Of a stretch of 64,000 bases of DNA, positions 22,525 to 34,919 are shown piece by piece. Where the stretch lies: assembly GCA_015698045.1 (NCBI GenBank), contig BLAL01000044.1, positions 23,501-87,500 on the forward strand, given 5' to 3'. A model generated the notes under the pieces. It saw only the letters and a list, made by a program, of their open reading frames with translations. It did no database searches and was not told the origin of the DNA. The first letter of the stretch is position 1. Each line of letters begins with the position of its first letter. Both the position numbers and the translations under genes were made by a program. The stretch is from Rhizophagus clarus (taxonomy: Eukaryota > Glomeromycota > Glomeromycetes > Glomerales > Glomeraceae).

Positions 22525-23165
22525 TAGTTAAAATAAAAGTAAGAAAACAAAATTGAAAATTAAAAAAATTAGAAAAAAGAATGAAAGTTTGAATATACAC
22601 CAATCATAAACTCCCAAATAAAGAATAAAGAAAGTGAGAACGAAACAAAAATTAAAATAAAAAAAAAATGAATGAATGTTTTAAATGTACATGATCGCAA
22701 ATACTTACTTAAACCCGATATATAATTTAAAATAAAGAAGAAACAAAAGTGAGAATAAAAACGAAAATTAAAACAAAAAAAATGAATACCTGAGATCTTA
22801 AATACTTGTTTAACTTGAACCATAATCTAAAATAAAGAAAGAACAAAAGTGAGAACAAAGACGAAAATTAAAATAAAAAAAAATGAACATTTAAGCATAC
22901 CCGATCATAAATACCCATTTAAACCCAAACCATAACCTAAAATAAAGAAAGAACAAAAGTAAGAATGAAGATAAAAATTTAATAAATAAAAAAAGAATGA
23001 AGGTTTGGACTTACTTCGATCATTGAATCACTCCAAACTGAACTGTAACCTACTATAAAGCAAAAAAAAGTGAGAATGAAGACAATAATTTTTTTAAAAA
23101 AAGTTTAAATTAAAAGGGTCATGAACCTCCATTTAAAATCAAACTGTAACTTAAAATAAAAGAAA
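22525..23165. repeat. Degenerate tandem array, unit about 110 bases, about 6 copies
   Basis: The phrase aaaataaagaaagaacaaaa then gtgagaa recurs with related flanks near 22530, 22617, 22730, 22830, 22940 and 23053, each followed by A-rich DNA, an atgaa start and a variable Cys/His-poor segment ending taaacc or taacct. Copies are diverged (roughly 70-85 percent by eye) and lie entirely inside the TTAA-flanked element. Confidence 0.8.
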
Positions 23166-23699
23166 ATTAAAATAAAAAAAAATCTAACTACAAATAAAAG
23201 AACAAAAAAAAAGGTTTAATTATGAACTATCATAAAACTGAGCTAAGAAAAAAAGAAAAGATTTCATTATAAAATTCATACTTTAAACCCCAAATTGAAT
23301 ATCCTGAAGTATCCCTAAAAATGACGAATGAAATTACTTAAGAAAAACAATAAGATTTCATCTGCAAAAACTCACACCAAAGTAATCTGAAACGTCTGGA
23401 GCATCCTTAATAATAAAAAAATTATTTAAGAAAATAAAAAACTTCACCCATGAAACTAAAATAACTAATATGACTCTATTATCTCAAATTACAAATTTAA
23501 ACGTCTACTTTAATTCTAAATTATAGGAAAAAAATGTCCAGTGTCCGAAATTTGGAGGTAAAGAAATAGGTTCAAGCGAAATCTACAAAAAAAAATTATA
23601 AATAAAAAGAAATAAAACAAAAAAACTAAAAAATGGCTCTTTTCTTCTATATTTTCGACAAGAAAATACACAAACTTCTGGTGGAGATCCAACTTCAAT

Positions 23700-23960
23700 A
23701 ACAGAGGCTGAGCGAAATTTTTTTTTATTACGTTCGTAAAAAAAGGTAATAACTTTATTTTTTACTTTTGGGTTTGAAGCGTTACATTGCATAAATACGG
23801 TGTTACATTTGGCCTGAAATTTCTAATTTTAACCGATTTTAGGCTGGCATTACGAATTTGGCCAGAATTAAGAAAAATTCGGCTGGAATTATAATTCAAA
23901 GATCGTCAATTTTAACAAGTAAAAATTAATTTAACCAATTTTGATAGACATACATATACT
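23700..23960 (+). repeat. Dispersed repeat, copy 1 of 3
   Basis: A block with ggctggcattacgaatttgg, ccagaattaagaaaaattcg and a trailing ccaattttgatagacatac. Related blocks occur at 43540-43800 and 47940-48200 in the same orientation. All share an upstream tract in which a long T run is followed by a short segment and gttacat or a related word. Class unknown. Confidence 0.7.
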
Positions 23961-24127
23961 ATATGTTTAATGACTAAGCTACGCCAAAATTTATAATATG
24001 TCGATCATAATAAAAAAATTTAGGGGGTTACATGCGCAGTGATTGTTAAGAATTGATTATATTATTAGTATTTATTATTATTAATCCTAAATTTCTCATA
24101 TTATATTATATAAACTAATGTAAATTT

Positions 24128-24735
24128 AAAAAAAATCCATATAAAAATAACTTAAAAAAATCCATATAAAAATAACTTAAAAGAAATCCATATAAAAATA
24201 ACTTAAAAAATCCATATAAAAATAACTTAAAAAAAATCCATATAAAAATAACAAAAAAAATCCATATAAAAATAACTTAAAAAAAATCCATATAAAAATA
24301 ACTTAAAAAAAATCCATATAAAAATAACTTAAAAAAAATCCATATATAATTTAAAAAAAATCCATATAAAAATAATTTAAAAAAAATCCATATAAAAATA
24401 ATTTAAAAAAAATCCATATAAAAATAATTTAAAAAAAATCCATATAAAAATAATTTAAAAAAAATCCATATAAAAATAATTTAAAAAAAATCCATATAAA
24501 AATAATTTAAAAAAAATCCATATAAAAATAATTTAAAAAAAATCCATATAAAAATAATTTAAAAAAAATCCATATAAAAATAATTTAAAAAAAATCCATA
24601 TAAAAATAATTTAAAAAAAATCCATATAAAAATAATTTTAATTTAAAAAAAATCCATATAAAAATAATTTAAAAAAATCCATATAAAAATAATTTAAAAA
24701 AAATCCATATAAAAATAATTTAAAAAAAATTCATA
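24128..24735. repeat. 24-copy minisatellite, unit 24-25 bases
   Basis: The unit aaaaaaaatccatataaaaa then taa(c/t)tt repeats 24 times by count of its ccatat (23) or tcatat (1) core. The first eight copies carry aactt and almost all copies from the tenth on carry aattt, so the two variants are physically separated. One unit is shortened (near 24345) and one has an extra tttaa (near 24640). Confidence 0.95.
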
Positions 24736-24739
24736 TCAT

Positions 24740-25430
24740 CTGAATTTTATTATTTTATTATATAATTATATACTAATAATATAATTAATAAAATTTTTTA
24801 AAAAACAGATTAAAATAAAAAATTACTAAATAGTAAGTTTTATTTTTATTTTTTCAAAATTAGATATTCGTTATATTGTTAAGTATTATTAACTTTTAAT
24901 ATTGTATCACCGATTTTGAATTTCTAAAATGTTCGATCATATTCTTTATTTCAGTACTTACACATGCGATGTAACAGGCTAAACTTCTTGATTCAATAGA
25001 AATAATCATCTGATTATCATCTGATCACAATAATAAGACCACAATACGAGTATGTAGTCCAGACATTTTATCAAAGCAACATCAGCCATCGTCACCTGAA
25101 AATCAACTGTTTGAATTGCGTTTGTGGTGAAGTAAATGTATGACAATGTACTAAAATGATGCATATCACCATTTTCAGCAATATTACGTCATCCACATGT
25201 CACAAGATGGTCACAAGATATCACCAGTTTTCCAGTCATATCTTTGCCCTCCCCCCAGAAGACTTAGAACCCCCCTTTTCTCTCAAGAAGGAACATCAAT
25301 AAAACCGTGACCGTTTTTACAGTTCACCTGACTTGAACCCTTTGAAACCGTGAGACGTACAGTACTTGAAAGAGTGTGCGCGTTGTGGTTTTTTTTATTG
25401 TTAACCTTTAAAAATTAGTTGAATATTGAA
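24740..25430. other. Intergenic region upstream of the bHLH gene, less AT-rich toward the gene
   Basis: From about 24930 to 25430 the composition becomes mixed, as expected of a promoter and 5' UTR. It includes a CRE-like site (separate entry), a ccctccccccagaag tract near 25248 and a T-rich tract before the start codon. Confidence 0.5.
25183..25199. promoter_or_regulatory. Possible CRE/ATF site next to an E-box-like CACATG
   Basis: attacgtcat (25183-25192) has the core of ATF/CREB sites and is followed by cacatg at 25194-25199, about 235 bases before the start codon of the Cbf1-type gene. Such words occur by chance in a region this long; function is only a suggestion. Confidence 0.25.
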
Positions 25431-26383
25431 ATGTCTACTGAAGAAATTTTAAAAATGGTAGGTTATTTCATTTTATTTTCATAAAAAGTTTGCACACGCG
25501 ATCATTGTTTTAGCGGTGCAAATGTCACAACAGTAATGTGTTGAAGTTTAGTTTATGTATTATTATTATTTTACAATTACAAAATTAATATCTTGTAGAA
25601 TGTTTATAAAGAAAGCCCAAAATCAAAAATTGTTTCAAAGGATGAAGCTCAAACAGCTTCCGTAACTACACCAGTACCGGCACCAACACAAACTCAAACT
25701 CAACAAAAAAGCACCACAGCCTCGATCCCACCCAGGTAAATATCATAAATAGGAAAATTTTATATGTATTTATTTAGTTTATTTAAAACCAAAGTCCTTT
25801 TTTTTTTACATTTAGTTCTGGTGGACAACAAAATGTTGTTCAAGTGCTTCCTTCTACTCCTCAACAAAAACAGGATCCGGTAACGATCCATCCTAATCCT
25901 TTACCTATTCAACCGGCGCCAATTACTCCTCAACATGTTCAACAGCAGACACCACAAGTTCAGCAACATACTCCGTTAAGAACCAATTCATTATCTGCCA
26001 CGACAACACCTCAGACAACACCAAGTGGTAAACCTCCAGTTGGTAGTGAAGAATGGCACCGACAGCGTCGCGAAAATCACAAAGAGGTTGAGCGTCGTCG
26101 CCGCGATACGATCAACGCTGGTATTAATGAATTAGCCAAAATTGTACCTGGTTGTGAAAAAAACAAAGGAAGTATTCTTAATAGGGCAGTTCAATATATT
26201 CAACAACTTAAGGAAAATGAAGCTGCGAACATCGAGAAGTGGACATTGGAAAAATTGTTGACAGATCAAGCCATTCAGGAATTACAAACACAAGTGGAGA
26301 TGCTCAAAACTGAAAATGGAAGACTTAGGGTAGAATTAGAAGAACTACAGGGTCCATCAAAAAAGAAACAGAGAACTGATTGA
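25431..26383 (+). CDS. CBF1: bHLH-leucine zipper transcription factor, Cbf1 type
   Basis: Three exons (25431-25457, 25599-25735, 25816-26383) join in frame to 243 residues. The N-terminal half is a low-complexity Pro/Gln/Thr region. The bHLH spans about residues 135-190: RRENHKEVERRRRDTINAGI is the basic region with the His143-Glu147-Arg151 triad that reads CACGTG, followed by a loop and RAVQYIQQLKENEAANIEKW. The stretch ANIEKWTLEKLL after helix 2 is a Cbf1 hallmark. A zipper-like coiled coil (Leu, Met and Leu heptads) ends the protein, then a basic tail KKKQRTD. In yeasts Cbf1 controls sulfur-amino-acid genes, respiration and centromeres; the role here is inferred by homology. The first exon is only nine codons, so exact N terminus is less certain. 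Confidence 0.93.
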
Positions 26384-28361
26384 TTAATAACATTTAATAT
26401 TAAATTTTAAGTGTTGGTCATATTGTTAGATTAGAAAATTTGGAAGCTTGCTTGGAATTGAGTATAATTTTTTTTGCAGTACGTGAAGTTTTTTTTGTTG
26501 GTGGACGTTTGCTTCCCATGTTATTTTAAAAAAATTTTGATATCACATATAGTTTTGTTTTTTTTTCATTTTTTTTTTATATGATATATGTTTGATATGA
26601 TACTATATAGTATGAATGTTTCCTGGAATTACAGTTACAGTTATACTAACATCCATCTAGAGCTAATTGATGGTCTTAAATATAACAAGCTTTTACGAGT
26701 TGCATTTAGTAAACCAGTGTGTTTTGTAAATTTCTTAGAGGGCAATTCTTGGGACTTTTATCAAATTCTTAACACACAATAAAAGTATTACAAATTCCCT
26801 TTCTGATATCCAAAAGTATATTAAAATAATTTCGATATTGCTAAAATAATAAATTTTTTTTAAGATTCAACCGATTTTAATTTGGTTAACAATTGTTAAA
26901 ATGTTTTGGCATGTATTTAATATCGAGTATATCACATACGACTATCACCTTCATAAATGCATGACACTTGAGCAATTTATTGTTATGTTGAAAGAGCGAC
27001 AATGAATCATTTTTTTTACTTTTGTTAATTACTTTTGTTACTTTCATTTTTGGAATATTGACGGTTCGTATTTTCTTCTCAATCGTTTTTAGTTTCGTTT
27101 ATTTTTTGGCCAATAAATTTAATGCACAAATATGTACTTCTAATTTGTACCGCTTTTCACAACTGGTATTCGTTTGGTTCTCTAATTGAAAAGTTACTGG
27201 TTTTAAGAATAGCTCCTTTCCTCTTTTAACAGAGGAATGTTGACATTATGTAAGTTTTTTTTTTAATTATAAAAACAGTAGTTATATTAAAGTTTTCATT
27301 GTTCTTATTATACTTAGGTACCTAAGATTTAGCAAGAAACAGAATTCACATATCAGGAACTAATTCTACCATATTTTTCGGGAACTATTGTGTAGCTGTT
27401 TCGTTTGTTGATTTAAGAAAAGGTTCTGGTTTAGCTGATGATATTCACGTGATATCTGTGAATGGAATTAATTTAATTGGGCTTATAATTAGTACTAACA
27501 CGGATTGATTTTAACGCTTGTCGAAAGGGCTACTTTTAAGCAAAATTTGATTGTTGGTGATAATAATACTGAGCTGAATTGAGGTATGATTCTCATTTAT
27601 ATCTTGCTTATCTCATTTATTTTTAGTTAATGGACCAATGGAATATTCATGAATTAATTTAATTATGCTAAAGATTTGTTTATGAGTTTCTTGAAAAGAA
27701 TATGAACTGTTTATGGTATTGAACTATTAGGCAATAATTTCATGGCATATTTGGTATGAATTAATATTATTAGAAAGCATATACTTATTACTAGCAATAT
27801 TGTATTGTAGACAATCCGGAGTTGGAGCAACTATTATAAAAAGTTTACTTTTTCACATGTATAAACATGTATTCACACCGGTAATAGCATAACATTTAGT
27901 GGATGATTTTTAAGAACATCCTCTCGAACCTAGCTAGCTCTATTTACAGCATCTGATTTAAAGCGACCATTTTTTAACTATAGTTCATTCGAATTCATTG
28001 GATTTATTTATATTAGCGTTAACAAAACATTACTACGAAATAAGTAATCTTTTATACGGAATATGACAACATTTTCTACTAAAAGAAATCAATTAAAATG
28101 TTTAATTTTCATTATCAACTTTTGCCTACAAGCTGAATTTCGGAATCTAAAAATAAGTGCGAATATTATATCGACAAGATTCAATTTAGACGCCGAAATT
28201 CGTGCACATTAATAACGAACAATAGTATTTATTGTATTTAAATAAACTCATAAATCAGAAATCAGAACTGGTTTACGTAAGTTATAAATTCGAACTTAAT
28301 GTCTGTCTCAACTGTGCTTATTTCAATGTATTGAAAATAATAAACTAATCATTACTAATGA
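26384..28361. other. 2-kb intergenic region between convergent genes, no gene seen
   Basis: It lies between the 3' ends of the bHLH gene and the deubiquitinase. The composition is more mixed than in the deserts, so long 3' UTRs or an unrecognised non-coding transcript are possible. A 64-residue frame (26588-26782) has no supporting features. Confidence 0.5.
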
Positions 28362-31300
28362 TTAAATCCTACGCAAAATATAAATATAAGCCTCTTCTAA
28401 AGGAGGTTTAGATGCATCGACTACTTTGTTATCATTGTACAAAACCCATCGTTGGTCTTTGTATACATGGACTACATAATGACCACAATGTAATGATGTA
28501 CCCTTATGAGAAATAACACTGTGTAATCGATAATTTGCAGGTAATGTCGAATCTGAAAAAAAGGAAGAGATTAAATAAATTACTAAGTTAATAAAGATTT
28601 AAAAAGTAATACTTACCTCCGAAAGCATTATTACTATTGTGACTGGATTGTAAGGATAAACCTTCGTTTGAATCCTCTTCCGGATGAGTAAATAGCCATT
28701 CAATAGCCCTTTCAACATTATTATTCTACAGAAAATAAGCAAAAATGTGAATGAATAAGAAATAAAACTGTTAATTTAACTAATAAAAATAAAAAGATGC
28801 AGACTGTTTCTCCTAAAGCCTTTTTGGCCCGATTTTGAGTGAACCCCATGTCTGTTAACGTAGTGATGTCAGCCTCGGAAGGTCCTGATATATCTGTATT
28901 ATCTTCAATATAAAATTTATTAATAAAAATTCTTTTATTTAAGAAATGTAGGTTATTACCTGGATCATCAATATGTTCAATTAACCAATTCATAGCTATT
29001 TCAGTTCCGTTATTTCCAGTAGCAATCAAAGCCTTCTTGCATCTGATTTCAGGAAATCCCATCATGATTAATTGATCAAGAGCCGCTTTATCAATGGTAG
29101 GTTCTGAGATAAATTCAAATTAAAAAAATATACTCCCGTATGGTAACTCGAGTATAAAAACATGACACACGAACCAGCAGGGTTTTCCTCGGGTAAACGC
29201 TCTTCGTTTTCTTGTTTTCCATGAGCAATATATTTATCAAAGTTTATAATCTCGTTGTCAAAAAGAACAGGGACACCTAAAATATTATCGAGCGAAGATT
29301 ATTTATCGCCTAAACCTAGCTGTGAGTCGTAGTATATCCGTAGTGTATCTTACTAATTTTGCGAGGAACCCAATTTTCAACTTCAAATCTTCGTGTCTGA
29401 ACGATCAAAACTTCGGGGAATGTCACAAATCTCATATTTCTGTAATAAAACAAGTCCATGTGAGTTGATAATAATTATGAAAAAATGAAGTGTTAAAAAA
29501 TCATGTTTCTTTACGTGACAGCATGAGTTTTCTTATTGCAAGCTGGGCATGAATATTCAATCATAGAATCAGCTGTAAAAGATTCTAAACATGTTTCAAA
29601 AGTTACGGGTTCATAACTTTCTTCAGAACCTTCTTCCGCAGATTTAATTTTACGCGCAGGTACGGGAATTGATATATTTGATTCATTGTTGTTACTATAA
29701 CGCACCCGTTTACAATCTAAACACTGTAAACGTTGCTGTGTTGTAAACTTAAAAATTTTAGTTGGATCATTTTCCGGTTTATTATACTCTTTTCTCTCAA
29801 TTGTTGTAATGAGATGTTGAAAGAATTCAAAAGCGTCCTGATTCATAAATAAGATAATATATTATTAACTAATCACGTTAGAATTAAATAATATAATACT
29901 CTCTTCCAACCTGCTGTCGCATAGTAGCAAATTCTTCATGACCTTCTCCAATTAATGTTTTAAACATAGCAGGTGTGATACCATCTTGTCCACGGGATTC
30001 ATTTTCTGTTTCATCTGTCTGAACAGGTTGAGAATATCGACCACTCAACAAACCGTCTGCCAACTTGGATAATTGACATTGAAGACAATTTGCTGGTTCT
30101 AGCAAACATTGTGACTGATGCTCCATCGCAGTTGGATAATATCTTTTTTTAATTGCTTTTTAGTTTAAATGAATTGACTTTAATTGAAAAAAAATTTCAA
30201 ACTACCTTTGTTGAAATGCATCCAAAGAGAAAACGACTTGAAGAACAGAAGCCATATAACAACTTTCCCACAAATGCTTTGTTAGTCTATGAATACTGTT
30301 ATTTTATTTACAAAAAGAATTTGTTATAAACTTACCTATTTCCCAAATTTTTAATACCAGTGTAGCCAGGACCGAATAATCGTTCTAAATCTTTGCCATC
30401 TTCAGTGGTCATGCTAAAGTCAAATTGAAGATTTTGCTCAAGTTGCTAAAAAAAAAAATTATATAATAAAATTAAAGTGTATCCTTAAATAACAATGTAA
30501 CAAATAATTTCGTACCAACTCCGTCAAGTTCTTTTCAGTTTTCTGTTGTGATTCGACGTTTATTCCAAAATTAGCCAGATGTTTCCCCAAAAAAGGATCC
30601 AATTTTGAGTCATCACACAAATAACAATAAACATCTGAGAGAAATGCATAGAAACTATATTTAATCACAAATTATGAACAAAATTACTTCCAATAAATTA
30701 TACCTGCTGTTCCTTCTGGAGTAATTGTTCCAAGTTTGCAAGATATTGGATGTTTAGTTTTATCAAAATGGGCTAACCCATGTCCATTTCCGTCTAATCC
30801 ACCATGTTGTTGTCGTCCACAGCCAAGGTTGCCACAAACTAAACAAAGCCAGAGATTCTCCTTTAATTCACAGTCATTACAATGTGCTAAAGCTATTATT
30901 ATAAATGTAAAATCACATGATTAACATTTGTAGTTGATAAATATTATATACTAAAATGAAAAATAACAATAACATTGGATTCACCTTGTGATTCTAAATT
31001 TTTTGGAGGATCCTGTTCTAGATTTCGTGTATGATCACATGCGGTAATTTCTTCCTCCCACGCTTTTATTTCAGACTGTTTTGAAGCAGATAACGAGGTC
31101 ATGACCGAGTCAATCACGACAGATAACTACATTTGAAGTTATCAATTTCCAATTTCGAGTCAATGGTCAACAATCAAAAAGAAAACAATAGTAAAGAAAA
31201 AAATTTTGATTAAAAGGTTACATTTCCAAGGCTTTTATCAATTTCCACACCACCACATGCATAACATTTGACTTTTGTAACAAATTCATATTTATCTTTG

Positions 31301-31726
31301 TCAGATTCCGGCACAATCGCGAGCTTACTAATTTTTTGAGGCGGTTCTTCAGTTGCATCCGCCTGTAAATTAAAAACAATATCAGTAGTACACGAATTAA
31401 GAGCATGGCACTAGAAAAACTTACTCTTTTCGGTTTATCTTTTAACAAACGATAAATATTTAAAACTAGAGGGTGCTTTGTCTTTTGATAGTGGACTTGA
31501 GCATGTTTACGGTCAGGACTATCACAGCCCGCATTAAAACAAGTTAAACAGACGTCGATGCCTGGCGCCAAGTCCTATTATTAAAAGAACTAAATTAAAT
31601 AATTTCCTTAATGATCAATTCAACAATTCGTTATACCTGTGAATCAAAACAAAGCGTACACTCTTCTTTGTGAACTTGAGTAGAAGGTGCAACCAGACTC
31701 GCACTCGAAATATGTGGGCAGGCCAT
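28362..31726 (-). CDS. UBP14: Ubiquitin carboxyl-terminal hydrolase, Ubp14/USP5 (isopeptidase T) type
   Basis: Sixteen exons join in frame to 760 residues: 31726-31637, 31574-31425, 31362-31222, 31126-30985, 30892-30704, 30634-30516, 30445-30336, 30262-30206, 30142-29911, 29837-29515, 29439-29354, 29276-29175, 29103-28960, 28902-28805, 28725-28617, 28552-28362. This enzyme dismantles free polyubiquitin chains. Domain order is that of USP5: an N-terminal cryptic zinc finger, the ZnF-UBP ([28 protein letters not shown]), the catalytic Cys box [13 protein letters not shown] (Cys315, formed across intron 7), the QQDAFEFF block, a CxxC pair and a second pair (CLDC, CPAC), two UBA domains ([13 protein letters not shown] and [13 protein letters not shown]) and the His box LHCGHY (His722). 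The exon 14 donor (gtctgc) is weak but keeps frame and homology. Catalytic residues are intact. Confidence 0.96.
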
Positions 31727-33421
31727 TTAAGAACTTCGATTGTTGGAAAAGAAAAATTTTCAAATAGTTGGTGACAAGTAAGTAACATGTGATAAATATA
31801 ATTTCAATTGTTATGAGTTATGACGCGTATCAATAATTTCAATCATCTTCGACTTTCGATTTTGTCACTTAAATTAAGAATGTGATGACTGCAAAACAAG
31901 TTGCACGTTTCAGTTTTCGCGATCAAAATTTTCAACTTATCAAAAACTACTTAGCAAATATACAAATAAATCTACATTTCTATGAATATACGTGTTATTA
32001 CTTCAATTATAGTTCCTGGAAATGTCTATAAGTCGAAACTTTTCCAGAAAATGTGCGTATTCTTTAAAAACGGAGAAACATTCAAATACAGTTCTTCCAA
32101 ACTCTCAAAGAAAGAGTTCGTGACTTTGTTGCTAATTCGGAAAATTTTCAGAAATAAATTTATACAAATATATCGTTTACATTCACTATATTTCGCTTGC
32201 AGAATTTTTTGTAAGGTATTATTAATTAAATTACAACATTTGATAGCAGTTGTCAAAAACCATATATACCATAGTTTCCCTATAATCAATTTATGATATT
32301 TTTGTTACACAAAGTATTCCAGGATTCGGGACGAACATTAAAAAAAATTTTATTTGGTTTCTCTATACAATAATTTGATAAATACTTCTTTTTTTTGAAA
32401 ATAGATGTTTTTACAATTAGTTTAAGTATAAAAGTTTCTATAAAAAACATGAAAATATATAAATTATCAAAAAAAAATTTTTTTTAATAATATACAATCT
32501 TAGATACTTTATAAATATTATAGTTATTATAATTATATAAATTTTTATTTTATTTTTTGTTTTATCAAAGCTGACTTAAGAAATGGGTTTTTTGTTAGCA
32601 AAAAGGATTTTTTGGCATCTATTTTACATTAAATAATTTTTAAGTTTGCAAATGTAAATTTTAACTTAATGTTAATATTACTTAGTTAAATATAATTTAT
32701 AAGTAATTTTTTGGTAAATAATATAAAGTAAATAAAACTACTTATAATATATTTCCTTCAATTTATTATTTATAATAGATTTATAAGTTTTTTTAATTTG
32801 TAATTTAACAAAAAATTGCAAAAAGTTACAATATAAATTTAGTGCAAAAAATTTAAAATGTTATCTTATATTATCTTGCAATTCAGTAATTAGATTTGAT
32901 AAACTTAAACCTTAAATTACTTTATAAATATTAATGCCATTAAATTTAAAATCTAACTGATAAATCATAAAATAATTAACAAAAACTGTTTTTTTAAAAA
33001 ATAATAAATTTCAAATTTGAAATCTAATATTTATTAAAAAAAATAGTTTTTGGCAATTATTTTATAATTTGTTAGTTTAATTTTAATAATTCTTTTTTTA
33101 TTTTAAAAAGAGTATTAGGTTTTATAAATTAGCTTAAAAATTCAATTACTAGATTATAAAATAATAAAATTCCAGATATTTTTAATATAATTTACATTAA
33201 GTTTTAGTAAATTTAACTAAATTTGGCTTAAACTTATTTTTTAAGTTTTAGCAAATTAAGTCAAATATAATATTATATTATATTATACTAATTTTAAGTT
33301 TTTACAAATTACATTAATTTTTAGCAAATTTAATACTCTTTGTAAATACAATTACACCTCCATAAGTACATCCTCTATAAGTACATGTAATATATAAATT
33401 CTCTCTAAGTGCATAGTTATA
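31727..33421. other. Promoter of the deubiquitinase, then AT-rich desert
   Basis: The first 500 bases are less AT-rich and probably include the promoter. Overlapping open frames on both strands at 31982-32296 lack any recognisable feature. After 32300 the DNA is A/T-rich with no gene. Confidence 0.5.
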
Positions 33422-33840
33422 CATAAAGTCAAAATTAAAATCCAAAAGTCAAAATATTTTGACTTAGAAAGGTCAAAAGTCAAAATTAAAGTCAAAATAG
33501 TCGAAATTACATCATAATCATGTGATTTTTATAATTATAATTTAATATAAAATTTTAAACATAAATAACTCTATCAATATTGATGCTACAGATATGCAAC
33601 ACATATCATTGAAATCCTCTTGATAAGCTGAATTCAACTATATAAAGATCATAAAATCAGATTACTAGATGTGAAGCTCGTTAACTTTGAATTTTAATAT
33701 TATTGTTTACTATAAAAATCACATGATTATGATGTAATTTTAGCCATTTTGACTTTTAGAGAGGTCTAGGTCAAAATCATTTTAACCATTTTGACCATTT
33801 CAGAAGTTAAAATTAACTAATTTTGGTTTCATATATATGC
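33422..33840. mobile_element. About 415-base inverted-repeat element, uninterrupted copy
   Basis: The left part acataaagtcaaaattaaaa and the complement of the right end tatatatgaaaccaaaatta form imperfect TIRs. The interior repeats the words gtcaaaat and ttttgac. A second copy at 44088-45822 shares the whole sequence, including tcaatattgatgctacagat-like and atcagattactagatg blocks, but is split by an insertion. No coding capacity. Confidence 0.7.
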
Positions 33841-34735
33841 ATAGTAAGCTTTAATTCTAACTTATAAGAGTTTGTAATATTTTACCCTCTATAAATTCAT
33901 TTCTTCTCTAAATACACATTTTACTATTTTTTTATTATGATCCTAAGGAGATATACTTATAGAAGTATGATTATACCTTGTATAAACTAATGATTAATAT
34001 AAATAATTTACAAAAAAGAGGGTCATCTAATGCAGTAATAAGTTGCTTGATTTATATAAATTTTTGACCCACATTACAGCATTAAGAAATTGCAAATATG
34101 ATAAATAGAGGTGTGACATATAGTATTTTATTAACTGAAAAATTTCTATTACCAGAATACTTAATAAAAATGAAAGAGTAGAGGGGTGTGACATAGGTGA
34201 CAAATATTTTACTATAATCACATGATTTGCCCCCTGCTTTAAATATCCCTTAAAAAAGGAAGAATGCATTATAATGCAGATGCAGTAAATAAATTCACTC
34301 TTAATATATTATGAATTAATAAATTATATTTTATTTAAAGCATTTTTTCTGTTAATTTGTACATCTATTTTTCCTAAGAAATTTGAAAGTAAAAAGTCAG
34401 TTTTTTTTACCTTTTAATTTTAAGTAAAGAGATTTTTTTTACTATAAAAATCATCTTTATAATACTAAGAAGACTATTTATTAGTTAATTAATACTATAT
34501 AAATAAGATTGATAAATTGTTTTTTTTAGTTAGTTTTTGTCATAATTTTTAGATAAGTTTTACTAACTTGTTTTTAATATTTTAACTTTCTAAAATTTTT
34601 TATTTTCTCATTAAAATTCTAAATATTTATCACTATTTTCAAATTACTATAATCAGCAATTAATTTTATAATAAATAAAAAATTGATTTTATAAAAATAA
34701 AATAAATCATGTTTATGTTATAAATAGAGTTCTGA
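33841..34735. other. AT-rich spacer
   Basis: No gene. Weak inverted similarity between 33345-33400 and 33940-33995 (ccataagtac / gtatacttatag words) may mark an older element around the previous one. An 80-residue frame on the minus strand (34269-34027) has no recognisable features. Confidence 0.4.
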
Positions 34736-34885
34736 ATGGGTCAGGTCAGGTCAGGTTATATCGTTAACCCAAACTGAATAATTTTTTTCAGGTCAGGTCA
34801 GGTTGGATAACTTTTCTGACCTGACCTGACCCATTTGACCTGAAAGTATTCAGGTCATTTCAGGTAACCAGGTAAACCCAATTAC
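34736..34885. repeat. GTCAG-rich palindromic block
   Basis: atgggtcaggtcaggtcagg at 34736-34755 is the complement of cctgacctgacctgacccat ending near 34835. Further ggtcaggtcagg and caggtcatttcaggtaacca words lie in and after it. This stands out as GC-rich in an AT desert and can form a long hairpin. Confidence 0.8.
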
Positions 34886-34919
34886 CTGAAGTTTTATTAC
34901 AAATATTTTAAATAAAAAA

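Larger units (their letters stand above)
21609..24045. mobile_element. 2.4-kb TTAA-flanked (piggyBac-like) non-autonomous element
   Basis: The left end caatcaccgcgcatgtaac and the complement of the right end caatcactgcgcatgtaac are near-identical TIRs (18 of 19). TTAA stands directly outside both ends (21605-08 and 24046-49), the target duplication typical of the piggyBac superfamily. No transposase is visible. Inside are a 255-base frame (22265-22519) of low-complexity Phe/Ser/Leu sequence that I do not trust, an array of roughly 110-base repeats and a copy of a dispersed repeat. I infer a non-autonomous passenger-filled element. Confidence 0.75.

Noticed and set aside
31982..32296. Overlapping 87-104 residue open frames on both strands upstream of the deubiquitinase
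   Set aside because: No recognisable motif, no clear splice partners, and both strands are open at once, which is common by chance in this composition.
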